A stretch of 64,000 nucleotides of DNA from Candidatus Wallbacteria bacterium (GTDB lineage Bacteria; Muiribacteriota; JAQTZZ01), in NCBI GenBank assembly GCA_028687545.1, contig JAQTZZ010000016.1:1-64000 (forward strand), given 5' to 3'. Made by a program: the position numbers and the translations under genes. Shown piece after piece: positions 1 to 9,136 of this stretch. Numbering within the stretch: the first letter of the stretch is position 1; each line of letters starts with the position of its first letter. The notes below the pieces were generated by a model. The model saw only the letters and a list, made by a program, of their open reading frames with translations, was not told the DNA's origin and made no database searches.

Positions 1-623
1 ACGGCCAGACCTGAGACCGGGTGGCCACCCAGGGAATGCCGGATTGCGTCCAGGTCGAAGGAACCGGCCTGATTATAAAGCATCATGAATCCGAGCAGCA
101 TCATCAGGGCTCCGAAAACAGTCATCAGGAATGACTTGTCTGCCCTGAGAACCTGATGTTTTTCGCGGTAGAATCCGATCAGCCGCCAGCTGACCAGACT
201 TGTGATTTCCCAGAAAACATACAGCACGATCAGGTTTCCGGCAAACACCAGTCCCATCATCGCGCCCAGGAACAGAACCACCATCAGGTAATATTCATTC
301 TGATTATTGCATTGTTCGATGTATCCGAAGGAATAAAGCACAATCACCGCGCTGATGAAGGAGGAAACCAGCGCCATGAAAAGCGCCAGCTTATCACCTA
401 CGAAGATGGATGAAAAACCGAGCGGCATGTGCCGGTCGATCTGGATTATCTGATCATTAACAAAGATCGACTGGATCAGTAGAAGGGATAGAAAAAAAGA
501 GGAAGAACTGAAAAGGAGAGCCATGATGTTTCTGAACAGCTTGGAGATTTTTCCGAAAAAAGGCAGCAGGAACGCGCCAATGGTAGGTATGAAGACGATG
601 CTCAGCAGTATGCTTTTTTCCAA
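1..623 (-). CDS. Proton-antiporter-like membrane subunit (NuoL/MrpA/HyfB family), N-terminal part
   Basis: I translated the minus strand by hand. An open frame runs from a TTG at 623 off the left edge, about 207 residues. It is very hydrophobic with about five membrane segments. It contains the features WEITSLVSWRLIGF and, after it, ADKSFLMTVFGALM, which recall the NuoL/MrpA proton-channel family (complex I, Mrp antiporters and membrane hydrogenases). The start is chosen because an in-frame TAA lies just upstream and CTGGAG precedes the TTG at SD distance. Which complex it belongs to cannot be told, since the partner genes lie outside the window. The C-terminal two thirds are missing. Confidence 0.72.
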   Translation of the reverse strand, partial: MEKSILLSIVFIPTIGAFLLPFFGKISKLFRNIMALLFSSSSFFLSLLLIQSIFVNDQIIQIDRHMPLGFSSIFVGDKLALFMALVSSFISAVIVLYSFGYIEQCNNQNEYYLMVVLFLGAMMGLVFAGNLIVLYVFWEITSLVSWRLIGFYREKHQVLRADKSFLMTVFGALMMLLGFMMLYNQAGSFDLDAIRHSLGGHPVSGLA

Positions 624-760
624 CTTGGGCTCCAGGACTTTTTAGTAAGACGCCCGTAATTTACAACGCATTCCGCAGGATTATTTTACTAACATTTCAA
701 TGCTTGTCAACAAAAAAAAAATACCGGCTGACACTATCCTCCAGACCTTTTCGGAATAAT

Positions 761-789
761 TTGCCAAAACCCGGTACCATGTGTATCAT
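761..789 (+). promoter_or_regulatory. Sigma-70-type promoter for dnaN operon
   Basis: TTGCCA at 761-766, a 17-bp spacer, then TATCAT at 784-789. Each box differs from consensus at one position. The predicted transcript starts near 796, giving a leader of about 20 nt before the dnaN ATG at 819. It is the only good candidate in the 183-bp gap between the divergent antiporter gene and dnaN. I saw no DnaA-box cluster in this gap. Confidence 0.65.
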
Positions 790-818
790 GTCTCAAAAAT
801 ATTGCCATGGAGTTTTTT

Positions 819-1937
819 ATGAAACTGGAAATTTCAAAAAAGGAATTGCGTCAGGCTCTGAACAATGTCCATAAAACAGTAGCTACACGATCCACCCTGC
901 CGATCCTGAACAATATTTATCTCAAGGCCTATGGAAAGGAAATTTATCTTTTCACTACGAACCTTGAATCATACACTGAGGTGAAGATACCTGCCAATGT
1001 GATTGAAGAAGGAGAAATCACTCTTCCTGCCAGGCTGATGCTGGAGATGGTGAACGCCATTTCCTCAGGAAGCGAGGAAATCACTCTGGAGAGCAGCAAT
1101 CTCAAATCAGCCAGACTTTTTTCCGGTCCCTTCAATTACATGCTCAACGGCATTGAAGCATCTGAATATAAGGAGTATCTGCCTCAGTTCAACCCGGCTT
1201 TCAGCTTTTTTATCTCAGGCAGCCTGCTTAAACAGATGATCAATATTGTCCGCTGCGCTGTTGCGACAGATGAAAGCAAACCCAGCATGATGGGAGCCAG
1301 GGCTGAATTGAAAGGCAACAATTTCAGGCTGGTGGCCACTGACAGCCGCAGGCTGGCGATCACAAACTGCAGACTGGCTGAATCGGCGGTGGCAGATCAT
1401 TTTTTTCTGATCCCAGGCAAAGCGCTGAATGAAATCTACACTCTGATAGACGATCAATTCCCTGTGAAGATCCAGCTCAATGACGGTGGCAATATAGTCG
1501 GCTTCGAAATCAACAACCTTAAATTTTATTCCCGGCTGCTCGAAGGCGAATTTCCTGACTATGAGTCGTTCATAAAATCCGAATGCCCGATTTCATTCAA
1601 GACTGAAACTGCCGCCTTTGTCGAATCACTCGAAGGAATCATGCCGATCGCCAGGGAAAACGCCAACATCGTGAAGCTGTTCATCGGCGACGGCCGGATC
1701 ACCCTGGAAGCCGCTTCTTCAGAGACAGGGCTCGCTAAAATTGAGCAGTCATGCGAAAAGAAGGGCGGGAATCTGGAGATCAGCTTCAATGCCCGCTATC
1801 TGATCGACGCTTTGAATTCGATCAACGCCGGATCTGTAGAACTGTCTTTCAATAAACCGCTGACACCCTGTTTCATAAAATCCGCAGACGGACAGGGGGA
1901 TTTCATCTGGGTGATAATGCCGATCAGACCGGCCTGA
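819..1937 (+). CDS. dnaN: DNA polymerase III subunit beta (sliding clamp)
   Basis: This is the ring-shaped processivity clamp of the replicative polymerase, 372 residues, the usual family length. It starts MKLEISKKELRQAL and ends with the typical VIMPIRPA tail (consensus V.MPmr), and three repeated clamp domains of about 120 residues are visible. An in-frame ATG exists 12 nt upstream at 807. I prefer 819 because GGAG lies 6-7 nt before it and the protein then begins as family members do. It is first in a plus-strand run, with a promoter at 761-789. dnaA is not adjacent, so this is not the classical dnaA-dnaN origin arrangement. The fold assignment is firm. Confidence 0.95.
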   Translation: MKLEISKKELRQALNNVHKTVATRSTLPILNNIYLKAYGKEIYLFTTNLESYTEVKIPANVIEEGEITLPARLMLEMVNAISSGSEEITLESSNLKSARLFSGPFNYMLNGIEASEYKEYLPQFNPAFSFFISGSLLKQMINIVRCAVATDESKPSMMGARAELKGNNFRLVATDSRRLAITNCRLAESAVADHFFLIPGKALNEIYTLIDDQFPVKIQLNDGGNIVGFEINNLKFYSRLLEGEFPDYESFIKSECPISFKTETAAFVESLEGIMPIARENANIVKLFIGDGRITLEAASSETGLAKIEQSCEKKGGNLEISFNARYLIDALNSINAGSVELSFNKPLTPCFIKSADGQGDFIWVIMPIRPA

Positions 1938-1947
1938 GGAGGAGTAA

Positions 1948-2313
1948 ATGTGGAAAATTCTGATTGGTTTTCTAGGGACTTTCATTTTAGGCTTTTTTCT
2001 GGGTTACCGCAAAGGCGGAAACAGTGAAAGTTGTGACGATCTTGAGGAAGACACAAGATGCGTGGTTTTTCAAGTACAGGCTCCCGAAGCTGCAGGAGTA
2101 ACCCTGGCCGGGGATTTTAACAACTGGGACCCCAAAGCCGATGAACTTTTCAACCTGGGCGGGGGGAAATGGGGAGTTACGCTCTACCTGAAACCTGGAA
2201 GATATCAATACAAGTTCGTGATCGACGGACTGAAATGGATCGAAGACTCCAACTCCCGGGAGACCGAAGATGACGGTTACGGGGGAAGAAGATCGATCAT
2301 TTACGTGGAATGA
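1948..2313 (+). CDS. Small membrane-anchored CBM48 (AMPK-type glycogen-binding) protein
   Basis: 121 residues. Residues 1-20 form one membrane anchor followed by a positively charged RKGG stretch. Residues about 38-120 are a CBM48/AMPK-beta-like carbohydrate-binding module, recognised by LAGDFNNWDP, the aromatic strand YQYKFVIDG and the W in LKWIEDSNS. There is no enzymatic domain. It starts 10 nt after dnaN with GAGGAG as SD, and its stop overlaps the next gene (ATGA). Family knowledge: such modules bind glycogen or maltodextrin, or act as protein-interaction domains. Its task here is unknown. The same module type recurs at the C-terminus of the HD-GYP protein in the microcompartment operon (29975-31429). 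Confidence 0.8.
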   Translation: MWKILIGFLGTFILGFFLGYRKGGNSESCDDLEEDTRCVVFQVQAPEAAGVTLAGDFNNWDPKADELFNLGGGKWGVTLYLKPGRYQYKFVIDGLKWIEDSNSRETEDDGYGGRRSIIYVE

Positions 2314-3407
2314 AACCGCTCCGGAGTTACTTACTGCGGATTAAAATTCTTGACCGCTATCTGCTCACAGAGATCCTTCCTCCATTCTTGTTCGGCGTTT
2401 TCCTGTTTATGGCCATTTTTCTGATCGACATTTTCATGGAACTGACAAACATGGTTATCAACAAGGGTGTTTCAGGTTTCGATGTTCTGAAATTCTTCCT
2501 CTACAGCCTGCCGGCCTTGGCAGTGCTTGTTTTTCCGATGGGACTGCTGCTGGGGGTCGTGATTTCTCTCGGCCGTCTCTCCTCGGATTCAGAGATCGTA
2601 GCTTTGAAAGCTTCGGGGATCAGTTTTTTCCGGATCCTGATGCCGCTCGCCCTGTTCTCAATTTTCATGAGTTGCGCGTCCTTCCTGATCAATGAATTTG
2701 TAGTTCCTTACACAAATCGCGAACGAGCCAATCTGCAGCGCCAGATTCTTTTAAAAAAACCCATTCCGCAGATCGTGGAAGGCGAGTTCAAGCTCAGCAA
2801 CAACGAGCGGGCTCTTTACGCCGAAAAAAACCAGAGAGGTGAACTTGGTGGCGTCGTGATGCTTGAATTCCAGAAGGGAACCTTTCCGATACTGCTCTGT
2901 GCCGACACTGGACGATTCGAAGGGGACAGGTTTATTTTCGACGATGGGTACTGGTACAATTTCAACAGATCAGGGGATTTCAGCAGCCAGGTGAAGTTCG
3001 AAACCATGCAGCGTCCGCTGCAGATGGACCTGGGCGATTACAAGGAGGGCTCTAAAAGCCCCAGGGAAATGTCTTTCGGTGATCTCAAATCCAAAATCAG
3101 GGAATACCAGAACATGGGTTTGAATACAGACAGTATGGCATATGAGCTGTACATGAAGACTTCGCTGCCCTTTGCCTGCCTGGTATTCGTACTGCTAGGC
3201 GCGCCTCTTTCCTTTGTCCCGAGCCGTAATTCAAAAGCGATTGGTACCGGCTTGTCGATTGTGATTATTTTCTTTTACTATATATTATTATCTGTGGGAA
3301 AGGCCTGCTACCTGACCAAGGCATTGACCCCGCTTGTAGGAGCATGGCTCCCGAATATTATCGTTGGAATCGCTGGAGGAATCCTGGTTTGGCGTGCAAG
3401 AAGATAA
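2310..3407 (+). CDS. LptF/LptG family permease (YjgP/YjgQ)
   Basis: 365-residue inner-membrane protein of the LPS-transport permease family. LptF and LptG form the membrane part of the LptB2FG ABC transporter, which extracts lipopolysaccharide and passes it to the LptC-A bridge. The N-terminus reads RIKILDRYLLTEILPPF (family start i.l.rYll.e...p). Three membrane segments follow, then a periplasmic beta-jellyroll region (about residues 130-265) and three C-terminal helices beginning near LPFACLVFVLLGAPL. It overlaps the CBM48 gene by 4 nt. Only one such gene is visible, so the partner (LptG or LptF) must lie elsewhere, and I leave the symbol open. It supports a diderm cell. Confidence 0.85.
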   Translation: MKPLRSYLLRIKILDRYLLTEILPPFLFGVFLFMAIFLIDIFMELTNMVINKGVSGFDVLKFFLYSLPALAVLVFPMGLLLGVVISLGRLSSDSEIVALKASGISFFRILMPLALFSIFMSCASFLINEFVVPYTNRERANLQRQILLKKPIPQIVEGEFKLSNNERALYAEKNQRGELGGVVMLEFQKGTFPILLCADTGRFEGDRFIFDDGYWYNFNRSGDFSSQVKFETMQRPLQMDLGDYKEGSKSPREMSFGDLKSKIREYQNMGLNTDSMAYELYMKTSLPFACLVFVLLGAPLSFVPSRNSKAIGTGLSIVIIFFYYILLSVGKACYLTKALTPLVGAWLPNIIVGIAGGILVWRARR

Positions 3408-4057
3408 TTTCTGGCGGCTTGTTCGTAACCTTTGAGGGACCTGAGGGCAGCGGTAAAAGCACTCAGATCTCTTTGCTTAAAAAGCATTTCGAGGAACAGG
3501 GATACCTGGTGAAATTGACACGGGAACCAGGAGGCACACCAATCTCTGAAAAAATCCGGCAGCTGTTGCTCGACCCCTCAAACACAGCCATGATCCCTGT
3601 GACTGAATTGCTCCTTTATGCTGCTTCACGCACGCAGCATCTCGGCGAAGTGATAGTTCCTCATTTAAGGGAAGGATATCTGGTACTTTGCGACAGATTC
3701 CACGATTCCACAACCGCATACCAGGGTTATGCCAGAGGATTGGATCTGTCTCTGATCAAGGCGGTGCATGAAATTTCCCTGCACGGAATACTGCCTGAAC
3801 TTACTTTCATCCTGATGGTGGATGTGGTAGTGGGAATCGACCGTGCCAGACAGGAAAGCGAGTGCAATGGTAAAATGAAAGGCGGAGACAGGCTGGAACA
3901 GGAAAATCTGGATTTCCACAGACGAGTAGCTTCAGGCTATCAGATGATCGCCAGCGAGAATCCGGACAGGGTGATGCTGGTAAAACCCGGCCGGATCGAG
4001 GAAACAAACCGCATCCTGCTCTCTGAGATCGAAAAAAGGCTCAAGGAAAAACTATGA
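3389..4057 (+). CDS. tmk: Thymidylate kinase
   Basis: Phosphorylates dTMP to dTDP with ATP. The P-loop is FEGPEGSGKST. The DRFHDSTTAYQGYARG stretch carries the DR(Y/F) and TxAYQG dTMP-binding motifs, and REPGGTPISE is the DR-loop partner. The start is uncertain. A TTG at 3389 has GGAGGA 9 nt upstream and gives 222 residues. A TTG at 3419 gives the more family-like 212 residues but has no clear SD. An ATG at 3344 lies deep in the preceding permease gene. I chose 3389 for the SD. The gene is followed at once (ATGA) by yaaR, as in the Bacillus tmk-yaaQ-yaaR-holB neighbourhood. Confidence 0.92.
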   Translation: MACKKIISGGLFVTFEGPEGSGKSTQISLLKKHFEEQGYLVKLTREPGGTPISEKIRQLLLDPSNTAMIPVTELLLYAASRTQHLGEVIVPHLREGYLVLCDRFHDSTTAYQGYARGLDLSLIKAVHEISLHGILPELTFILMVDVVVGIDRARQESECNGKMKGGDRLEQENLDFHRRVASGYQMIASENPDRVMLVKPGRIEETNRILLSEIEKRLKEKL

Positions 4058-4491
4058 GGGTGAACACCGATAAAGACATCAGAGAAATCCAGCAGAGGGG
4101 GAAAAAAAGCATTGAAAAGCAGGCAGGGATTTTTTCTGCACTTTTCGATGCCCAGGTGGATAAAAAAATCACGGAACGGGTCAAGAGACTCTCAGACGAA
4201 GTTGAAAAATTGTCCCAGGATCTTTTGTATTACCGGAATCCGGATGTGCTGAGACGCTTCAAACAGAAAGTCAGGGAATTCACACAGGAATTGCTTTCCC
4301 AGTATAAGGTGAAAACCATTGTAAGCAAAGTGGCGAATCGGGAGGGATTACCCAAGGTTCATCAGATCGTGGAAAGCATTGACCAGAAAATGGACGAAAT
4401 TACTGAAAGCGCCATGCTGAAATTGAAAAAAGAGGTCCTGCAGACAAAAATCTCCGAAATCAGAGGACTGATGGTGGATGCAATTGCTTGA
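4054..4491 (+). CDS. yaaR: YaaR-family (DUF327) protein
   Basis: 145 residues, predicted almost wholly helical, with charged heptad-like stretches, no signal peptide and no membrane segment. The central part, from LSQDLLYYRNPDVLRRFKQK onward, matches the DUF327/YaaR family. Members of this family sit between tmk and DNA polymerase III delta-prime genes in Firmicutes and have no settled biochemical function. Here the gene lies directly after tmk (4-nt overlap) and overlaps rapZ by 14 nt, so it is co-translated with both. The assignment rests on motif similarity plus conserved neighbourhood. Confidence 0.75.
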   Translation: MRVNTDKDIREIQQRGKKSIEKQAGIFSALFDAQVDKKITERVKRLSDEVEKLSQDLLYYRNPDVLRRFKQKVREFTQELLSQYKVKTIVSKVANREGLPKVHQIVESIDQKMDEITESAMLKLKKEVLQTKISEIRGLMVDAIA

Positions 4492-5380
4492 GCACAGGGA
4501 AAAGATATTTTTCGTAAGCGGCCTTTCCGGAGCCGGTAAAAGCCAGGTGTTGAAATTTCTGGAAGACATCGGCTATTTCTGCGTGGATAATCTGCCACCC
4601 CTGGTATTGGATAAATTTCTCTCAGTGATCGAGAATTCCAGCTTGAGAGAGCGCAAAATCGCGATCGGTATTGACATCCGCAGCAGTGAATTTTTTGATG
4701 AATTCCGCAAGATACTGGTTTATCTCAAAGAAAAGGAAACAGAATATAGCCTGATTTTCATGGATGCCAGCGAAGAAGTCCTAGTGAAGCGTTTCAGCGA
4801 GACCAGGCGTGAGCACCCATTGACCGGCAGCGGCACCCTGCTTTCGAAGATTCATCGTGAACGCTCGATGATGGAAGATTTCAAGGTCCGCGCTGATGTG
4901 GTGCTGGATACATCTGAAACCAGCGTCAAGGAATTGTGGGAAAGACTCCATCAGATGTTCTGCGAAGAAGCTGAAGACAGCTTTTACCTGAACATCCTGA
5001 GTTTCGGCTATAAATTCGGGATCCCGATTTCTGCGGATCTGGTTTTCGATGTGCGTTTCATCCCTAATCCGTTTTACATCCCTGAACTTGGTTCCCTGAA
5101 CGGGAACGATCCCAGGGTGCTGGAACACGTCTTGAGCCATAAGGTCACCCGGAAATTCATCAAGCTGGTGCAAACTCTGATCCTGACCCTGATCCCGTAT
5201 TACAAAAAAGAAGGAAAGAACTCGCTGGAGATCGCCTTTGGTTGTACTGGCGGACAGCATCGTTCAGTGGCAATCGCAAATTACCTGAAAAAACTCCTGT
5301 CAGGCAGATACCATGTCAAGCTCTATCACAGACAACTTGAGGAGGACTTCCATGAAAAGGGTAACGACAAACACAATTAA
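4478..5380 (+). CDS. rapZ: RNase adapter / nucleotide-binding protein RapZ (YvcJ)
   Basis: 300 residues. The N-terminal P-loop is SGLSGAGKSQVLKFLED, followed by the family signature GYFCVDNLPP and, further on, RREHPL (consensus RR.HPL). The C-terminal half carries FGIPISADLVFDVRFIPNP and the signature IAFGCTGGQHRSVAIA. In E. coli, RapZ binds GlcN6P and steers RNase E to the sRNA GlmZ. In Bacillus, YvcJ is a nucleotide hydrolase linked to competence. Which role applies here is unknown. It overlaps yaaR at the start and panB at the end (panB starts inside it at 5352). Confidence 0.93.
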   Translation: MQLLEHREKIFFVSGLSGAGKSQVLKFLEDIGYFCVDNLPPLVLDKFLSVIENSSLRERKIAIGIDIRSSEFFDEFRKILVYLKEKETEYSLIFMDASEEVLVKRFSETRREHPLTGSGTLLSKIHRERSMMEDFKVRADVVLDTSETSVKELWERLHQMFCEEAEDSFYLNILSFGYKFGIPISADLVFDVRFIPNPFYIPELGSLNGNDPRVLEHVLSHKVTRKFIKLVQTLILTLIPYYKKEGKNSLEIAFGCTGGQHRSVAIANYLKKLLSGRYHVKLYHRQLEEDFHEKGNDKHN

Positions 5381-6188
5381 GCAGGCCAAGAGTTCCCGTA
5401 AAATAGCTGCAGTCACGGCTTACGATTTTACCATGTCCACTCTGGTTTCCGAATCGGGCATTGATATTGTTCTGGTGGGAGATTCACTGGCCCAGTGCTT
5501 CAAGGGCGAAGAGACTACGCTTGGAGTCACTCTGGAAGAGATGATTTATCACACCAGGCAGGTGGCGCGCGGCAGCAGCCATTCCCTTGTGGTCGCCGAC
5601 CTGCCGTTCATGAGCTATCAGGTTTCAGTGGAGGAGGGTCTTCGCAACGCGGGGCGTGTCCTGAAGGAAACTTCCTGCCAGGCAGTAAAGCTGGAGGGCG
5701 GAAACAAGGAATGTGTGGAACTGATCAGGCGCTGTGTGGAAGCCGGTATACCGGTGATGGGGCATCTTGGGCTTACCCCGCAATCAGTGAATGTTTTCGG
5801 AGGATATCTGGTGCAGGGTGCAAGTGCCGAAGAGGAGGAGCGGATCTTCCGCGAGGCAATCAATATTGAATCTGCAGGTGCCTTTTCCCTGGTGCTGGAA
5901 TGCGTACCCTACCAGCTCGCCAGGAACATCACCCAGAATCTGAAGATCCCTACGATCGGGATCGGCGCCGGACCATACTGTGACGGACAGATCCTTGTGA
6001 TCAATGATCTGCTCGGCCTCTCGGCCTGGAAGAAGAAACCGAGATTCGTGAAGACATTCGCAGATCTAAGGTCTGAAATCAGGAAAGCCCTGGAACTTTA
6101 CAAGCAGGAAATCTGTGATGGGAGTTATCCGGACCTGTCTCAAAGTTATAAAGGGGGAAGTGAAGTTGAAAACGATAAGCCGGCTTGA
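5352..6188 (+). CDS. panB: 3-methyl-2-oxobutanoate hydroxymethyltransferase
   Basis: First committed step of pantothenate synthesis: alpha-ketoisovalerate plus 5,10-methylene-THF gives ketopantoate. 278 residues. Motifs: VTAYDF near the start, VLVGDSL with the metal-binding Asp, TLEEMIYHTRQVARG, LPFMSYQ, and MGHLGLTPQSVNVFGGYLVQG (shortened here by reading only the GHLGLTPQ core as decisive). The start ATG at 5352 is picked because TTGAGGAGG lies just upstream and the protein then begins MKRVTT like the family. An upstream in-frame ATG at 5313 lies inside rapZ. It overlaps panC. Confidence 0.95.
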   Translation: MKRVTTNTIKQAKSSRKIAAVTAYDFTMSTLVSESGIDIVLVGDSLAQCFKGEETTLGVTLEEMIYHTRQVARGSSHSLVVADLPFMSYQVSVEEGLRNAGRVLKETSCQAVKLEGGNKECVELIRRCVEAGIPVMGHLGLTPQSVNVFGGYLVQGASAEEEERIFREAINIESAGAFSLVLECVPYQLARNITQNLKIPTIGIGAGPYCDGQILVINDLLGLSAWKKKPRFVKTFADLRSEIRKALELYKQEICDGSYPDLSQSYKGGSEVENDKPA

Positions 6189-7014
6189 CCTCCTGAACCA
6201 TGAAATCAGGGAAATGAAAGCCAGAGAGCTGAAAATCGGATTTGTTCCTACGATGGGGTATCTGCATGAAGGCCATTCTTCACTGATCGATAAAGCCAGG
6301 CAGGAAAATGGAGCTGTTGTAGTGAGCATTTTCGTCAATCCCAAGCAATTCGGCCCGCAGGAGGATTTGAGCAATTATCCCAGGGATCTTACGAGGGATT
6401 CATCCCTCTGCGAAAAGCACGGAGCAGACCTGATTTACCTGCCTTCAGAGGATGTGATGTACCCTGAGGGATATTCGACCTACGTTGAAGTGGAGGGATT
6501 GTCCGGAATTCTCTGTGGCGCTTCCCGTCCCGGACATTTCAAAGGTGTAGCTACAGTAGTCCTGAAACTTTTTAATCTGGTGTCGCCTGACAGGGCTTAT
6601 TTCGGCCTGAAGGACTTTCAGCAGTTTCGGGTAATCCGGAGGATGGCGCTGGACTTGAATCTACCGGTTGAAGTCCTGGGATGCCCGATCGTCAGGGAAA
6701 AGGACGGGCTGGCCATGAGCTCCAGGAATGTTTATCTCAGCCGGGAGCAGAGGGCTAAAGCCGGCCTTATCCATCAGTCCCTCAAAGAAGCGAGGAATTT
6801 GATCGGGAATGGGGAGACGAGCGGAGAGCGCGTTATCTCAATGATGGGAAAGATGATCTCCGGAATCCCGGACAGCAGGCTCGATTATATTAAAATCTGC
6901 CATCCGGAAACGCTCGAATCAATCGCTGAAATCAAGGAAAAAGTCGTGATCCTGGTAGCCTGCCACGTCGGCAGGGCAAGGCTGATCGATAATCTGACTG
7001 TGGAGACTGCATGA
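6166..7014 (+). CDS. panC: Pantoate--beta-alanine ligase (pantothenate synthetase)
   Basis: Joins pantoate and beta-alanine with ATP to give pantothenate. 282 residues, the normal size. The nucleotidyltransferase HIGH-like motif reads FVPTMGYLHEGH. SIFVNPKQFG, CGASRPGHFKGVATVV and the KMSKS-like AMSSRNVYLS are all present. One spot differs from the usual FGEKDxQQ: here FGLKDFQQ. The start is the TTG at 6166, preceded at 9 nt by AAGGGGG. An ATG at 6115 would add 17 residues with no family counterpart. panD is not next to it, so the beta-alanine source is not shown by this locus. Confidence 0.94.
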   Translation: MKTISRLDLLNHEIREMKARELKIGFVPTMGYLHEGHSSLIDKARQENGAVVVSIFVNPKQFGPQEDLSNYPRDLTRDSSLCEKHGADLIYLPSEDVMYPEGYSTYVEVEGLSGILCGASRPGHFKGVATVVLKLFNLVSPDRAYFGLKDFQQFRVIRRMALDLNLPVEVLGCPIVREKDGLAMSSRNVYLSREQRAKAGLIHQSLKEARNLIGNGETSGERVISMMGKMISGIPDSRLDYIKICHPETLESIAEIKEKVVILVACHVGRARLIDNLTVETA

Positions 7015-9053
7015 TGCTTATTTGGAAAAAAATCTTCCTGGGAATTTGTTTCATGCATGCGATGATTCTTTCCGCAGCCGGAACAGCTGCGGAAGAGGCT
7101 GTCACCCTGAAAATCGTCGGGAGTCCCAAATTTTACTGCAACACCGGAACATCGTTACATACCCCATTGATGGTCCAGCTTTTTAATCAGGACGGAAGCC
7201 CGAAGAGTGGAGTGCAGATCGATTTTGAAGTAATTAATTACAAGAATGACACCTTTCTCTCCCACAATCTTGTCATGACGGATGTGATGGGAATTGCTAC
7301 CGTTGAACTTGCTCTTACAAAGAATGTACCCGATAATGCTCAGATCAACATTTCCGCCAACTGCCATGGCGATGAATCTACCCGTGTATATTATTACATC
7401 ACAGCACAATCTCCCTACTGGATGAAATTCCTCTTCTTTTCCCTGCTGGGCGGGCTGGCTCTGTTCCTGCTCGGGATGGAAATGACCAAGCTCTCTCTGC
7501 AGAAAGTCGCAGGCCGGAAGCTGAAGACGATCCTGACCTCGGTTACCAACAATCGTTTCCTGGGAGTAATGATCGGGACACTGGTGACTGCCGTGATCCA
7601 GTCCAGCACAGCCACCACTGTGATGGTGGTGGGATTCGTTTCCGCAGGGTTGATCGGATTCGTGCAGTCGATGTCGATCACAATGGGAGCTGAGATCGGC
7701 ACCACCTTTACAGTACAGCTGATCGCCTTCAAACTGACTGATTACGCCCTGCTGGTGATTTTCCTGGGTTTCCTGGTCAAGGTCAGCCAGAAGGACGAAC
7801 TCCGTGCCCAGTACGGTACCCTGATCATGGGCCTGGGCATGATTTTTTACGGCATCAAGGTGATGGCAGATTCCATGCAGCCTCTCAAGGATTATCCACC
7901 GATCATTGAAATGCTGAAAAATTTAAATGATCCTTTCTATGCTCTTCTACTTGGTACATTTCTCACTGCACTGATCCACTCTGGAGCCACTATGGCGATC
8001 CTGATCGCACTCGGCAGTCAGAACATGATCACTCTGCAGCAGGCAATTCCGATCGCTTTCGGAGCCAATATCGGGACCACTATCACAGCTATCATTGCCA
8101 GTTGGGGTTCCAATGTCAGTGCTGTGAAAGCCGCTTACTGGCATGCCCTGCACAAGGTGCTGGGAGCGCTGATCTTTTACCCTTTCATTCCCCAGTATGC
8201 GCGTTTGATTGAAAAGATCACGCTCTGGTCTGGCTCTGATTCGGTGCCCCGCCAGATTGCCAATGCGCATACGGTTTTCAATGTAGTCAATGTTTTTCTG
8301 TTCATCGGATTCATCCAGTATTTCGCACGCCTGATGGACTGGCTGGTCAAGGACTCTTCGGACAAGCCCAAATTCAAAACCTATTACATCAAGGAAAACC
8401 TGCTGGACACTCCCACTCTTGCCCTGGAACAGGCTTACCGGGAAATTCTGCACATGGCCAATATAGTGGAGCGCATGATCATCAACATCAAGCCCTCAAT
8501 CCTGGAAAAAGATTACAGACTGATCCAGAAGAATATCAACAAGGACGACAAGGTGGATGTGCTGGAAGAAAAGATCAATCCGTTCCTGACTACGATCTCA
8601 GGCAAGGAACTCTCTGAAGTCGAGTCCAGACGTCTGACAGGAATGCTGTTCGTGGTGGACAACCTGGAGCACATCGGGGACATAATCAGCAAAAATCTGA
8701 TGAAGCTCGCGCAGAAAACCATTGACCAGGATTACAAATTCTCTGAAGACGGCTACCGGGAAATTTTCGAGTACTATGATAAGACTCTGAATAATTACAG
8801 GCAGCTGCTACTCGCTTTGCGCAAGGAAGACTTCGGAATCGCCAAAGCCCTGTCTGAATACAGGCCGCAGATCGAGCCTGAAGCCAAGAAATATTACCTG
8901 TCCCATTTCAAGCGGATGCAGAAGGGCATGAAGGAAACAGTGGAAACCTCTCCGATCCATCTGGACATGATCGACTGCCTGCGGGCCATCAATTTCAGGA
9001 TCGCGGAGATCTCAAGCAACCTGGCCTTCGAAATCATCGGCAGCAAGAATTAG
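7011..9053 (+). CDS. Na/phosphate (NptA/PNaS-type) symporter with extracytoplasmic Ig-like domain and PhoU-like tail
   Basis: 680 residues in three parts. Residues 1-27 are a signal-like segment, and residues about 30-130 form a beta-rich region reminiscent of Ig/Big domains. Next come two inverted repeats of a Na/Pi-cotransporter domain (about 140-460), each with the QSS-T signature (ITAVIQSSTATTVMVVG-like and LIHSGATMAILIALG). Last is a C-terminal helical PhoU-like region (about 490-675) with EEKINPFLTTISGKELSE and MLFVVDNLEHIGD. Family knowledge: these import phosphate with sodium, and the PhoU part may regulate. The N-terminal Ig-like addition is not part of most family members. It follows panC by a 4-nt overlap. 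Confidence 0.85.
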   Translation: MMLIWKKIFLGICFMHAMILSAAGTAAEEAVTLKIVGSPKFYCNTGTSLHTPLMVQLFNQDGSPKSGVQIDFEVINYKNDTFLSHNLVMTDVMGIATVELALTKNVPDNAQINISANCHGDESTRVYYYITAQSPYWMKFLFFSLLGGLALFLLGMEMTKLSLQKVAGRKLKTILTSVTNNRFLGVMIGTLVTAVIQSSTATTVMVVGFVSAGLIGFVQSMSITMGAEIGTTFTVQLIAFKLTDYALLVIFLGFLVKVSQKDELRAQYGTLIMGLGMIFYGIKVMADSMQPLKDYPPIIEMLKNLNDPFYALLLGTFLTALIHSGATMAILIALGSQNMITLQQAIPIAFGANIGTTITAIIASWGSNVSAVKAAYWHALHKVLGALIFYPFIPQYARLIEKITLWSGSDSVPRQIANAHTVFNVVNVFLFIGFIQYFARLMDWLVKDSSDKPKFKTYYIKENLLDTPTLALEQAYREILHMANIVERMIINIKPSILEKDYRLIQKNINKDDKVDVLEEKINPFLTTISGKELSEVESRRLTGMLFVVDNLEHIGDIISKNLMKLAQKTIDQDYKFSEDGYREIFEYYDKTLNNYRQLLLALRKEDFGIAKALSEYRPQIEPEAKKYYLSHFKRMQKGMKETVETSPIHLDMIDCLRAINFRIAEISSNLAFEIIGSKN

Positions 9054-9136
9054 AGCAATTAATAATTCTGTCAGTATACAAGACATGTCGAGTAATGAAA
9101 TTCAGATTGATTTAGGCTGAATGAAATCCGTTGTCC

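Noticed and set aside
624-806. Possible replication origin beside dnaN
   Set aside because: No dnaA gene, no cluster of TTATCCACA-like boxes and no obvious unwinding element; only an ordinary promoter is visible.
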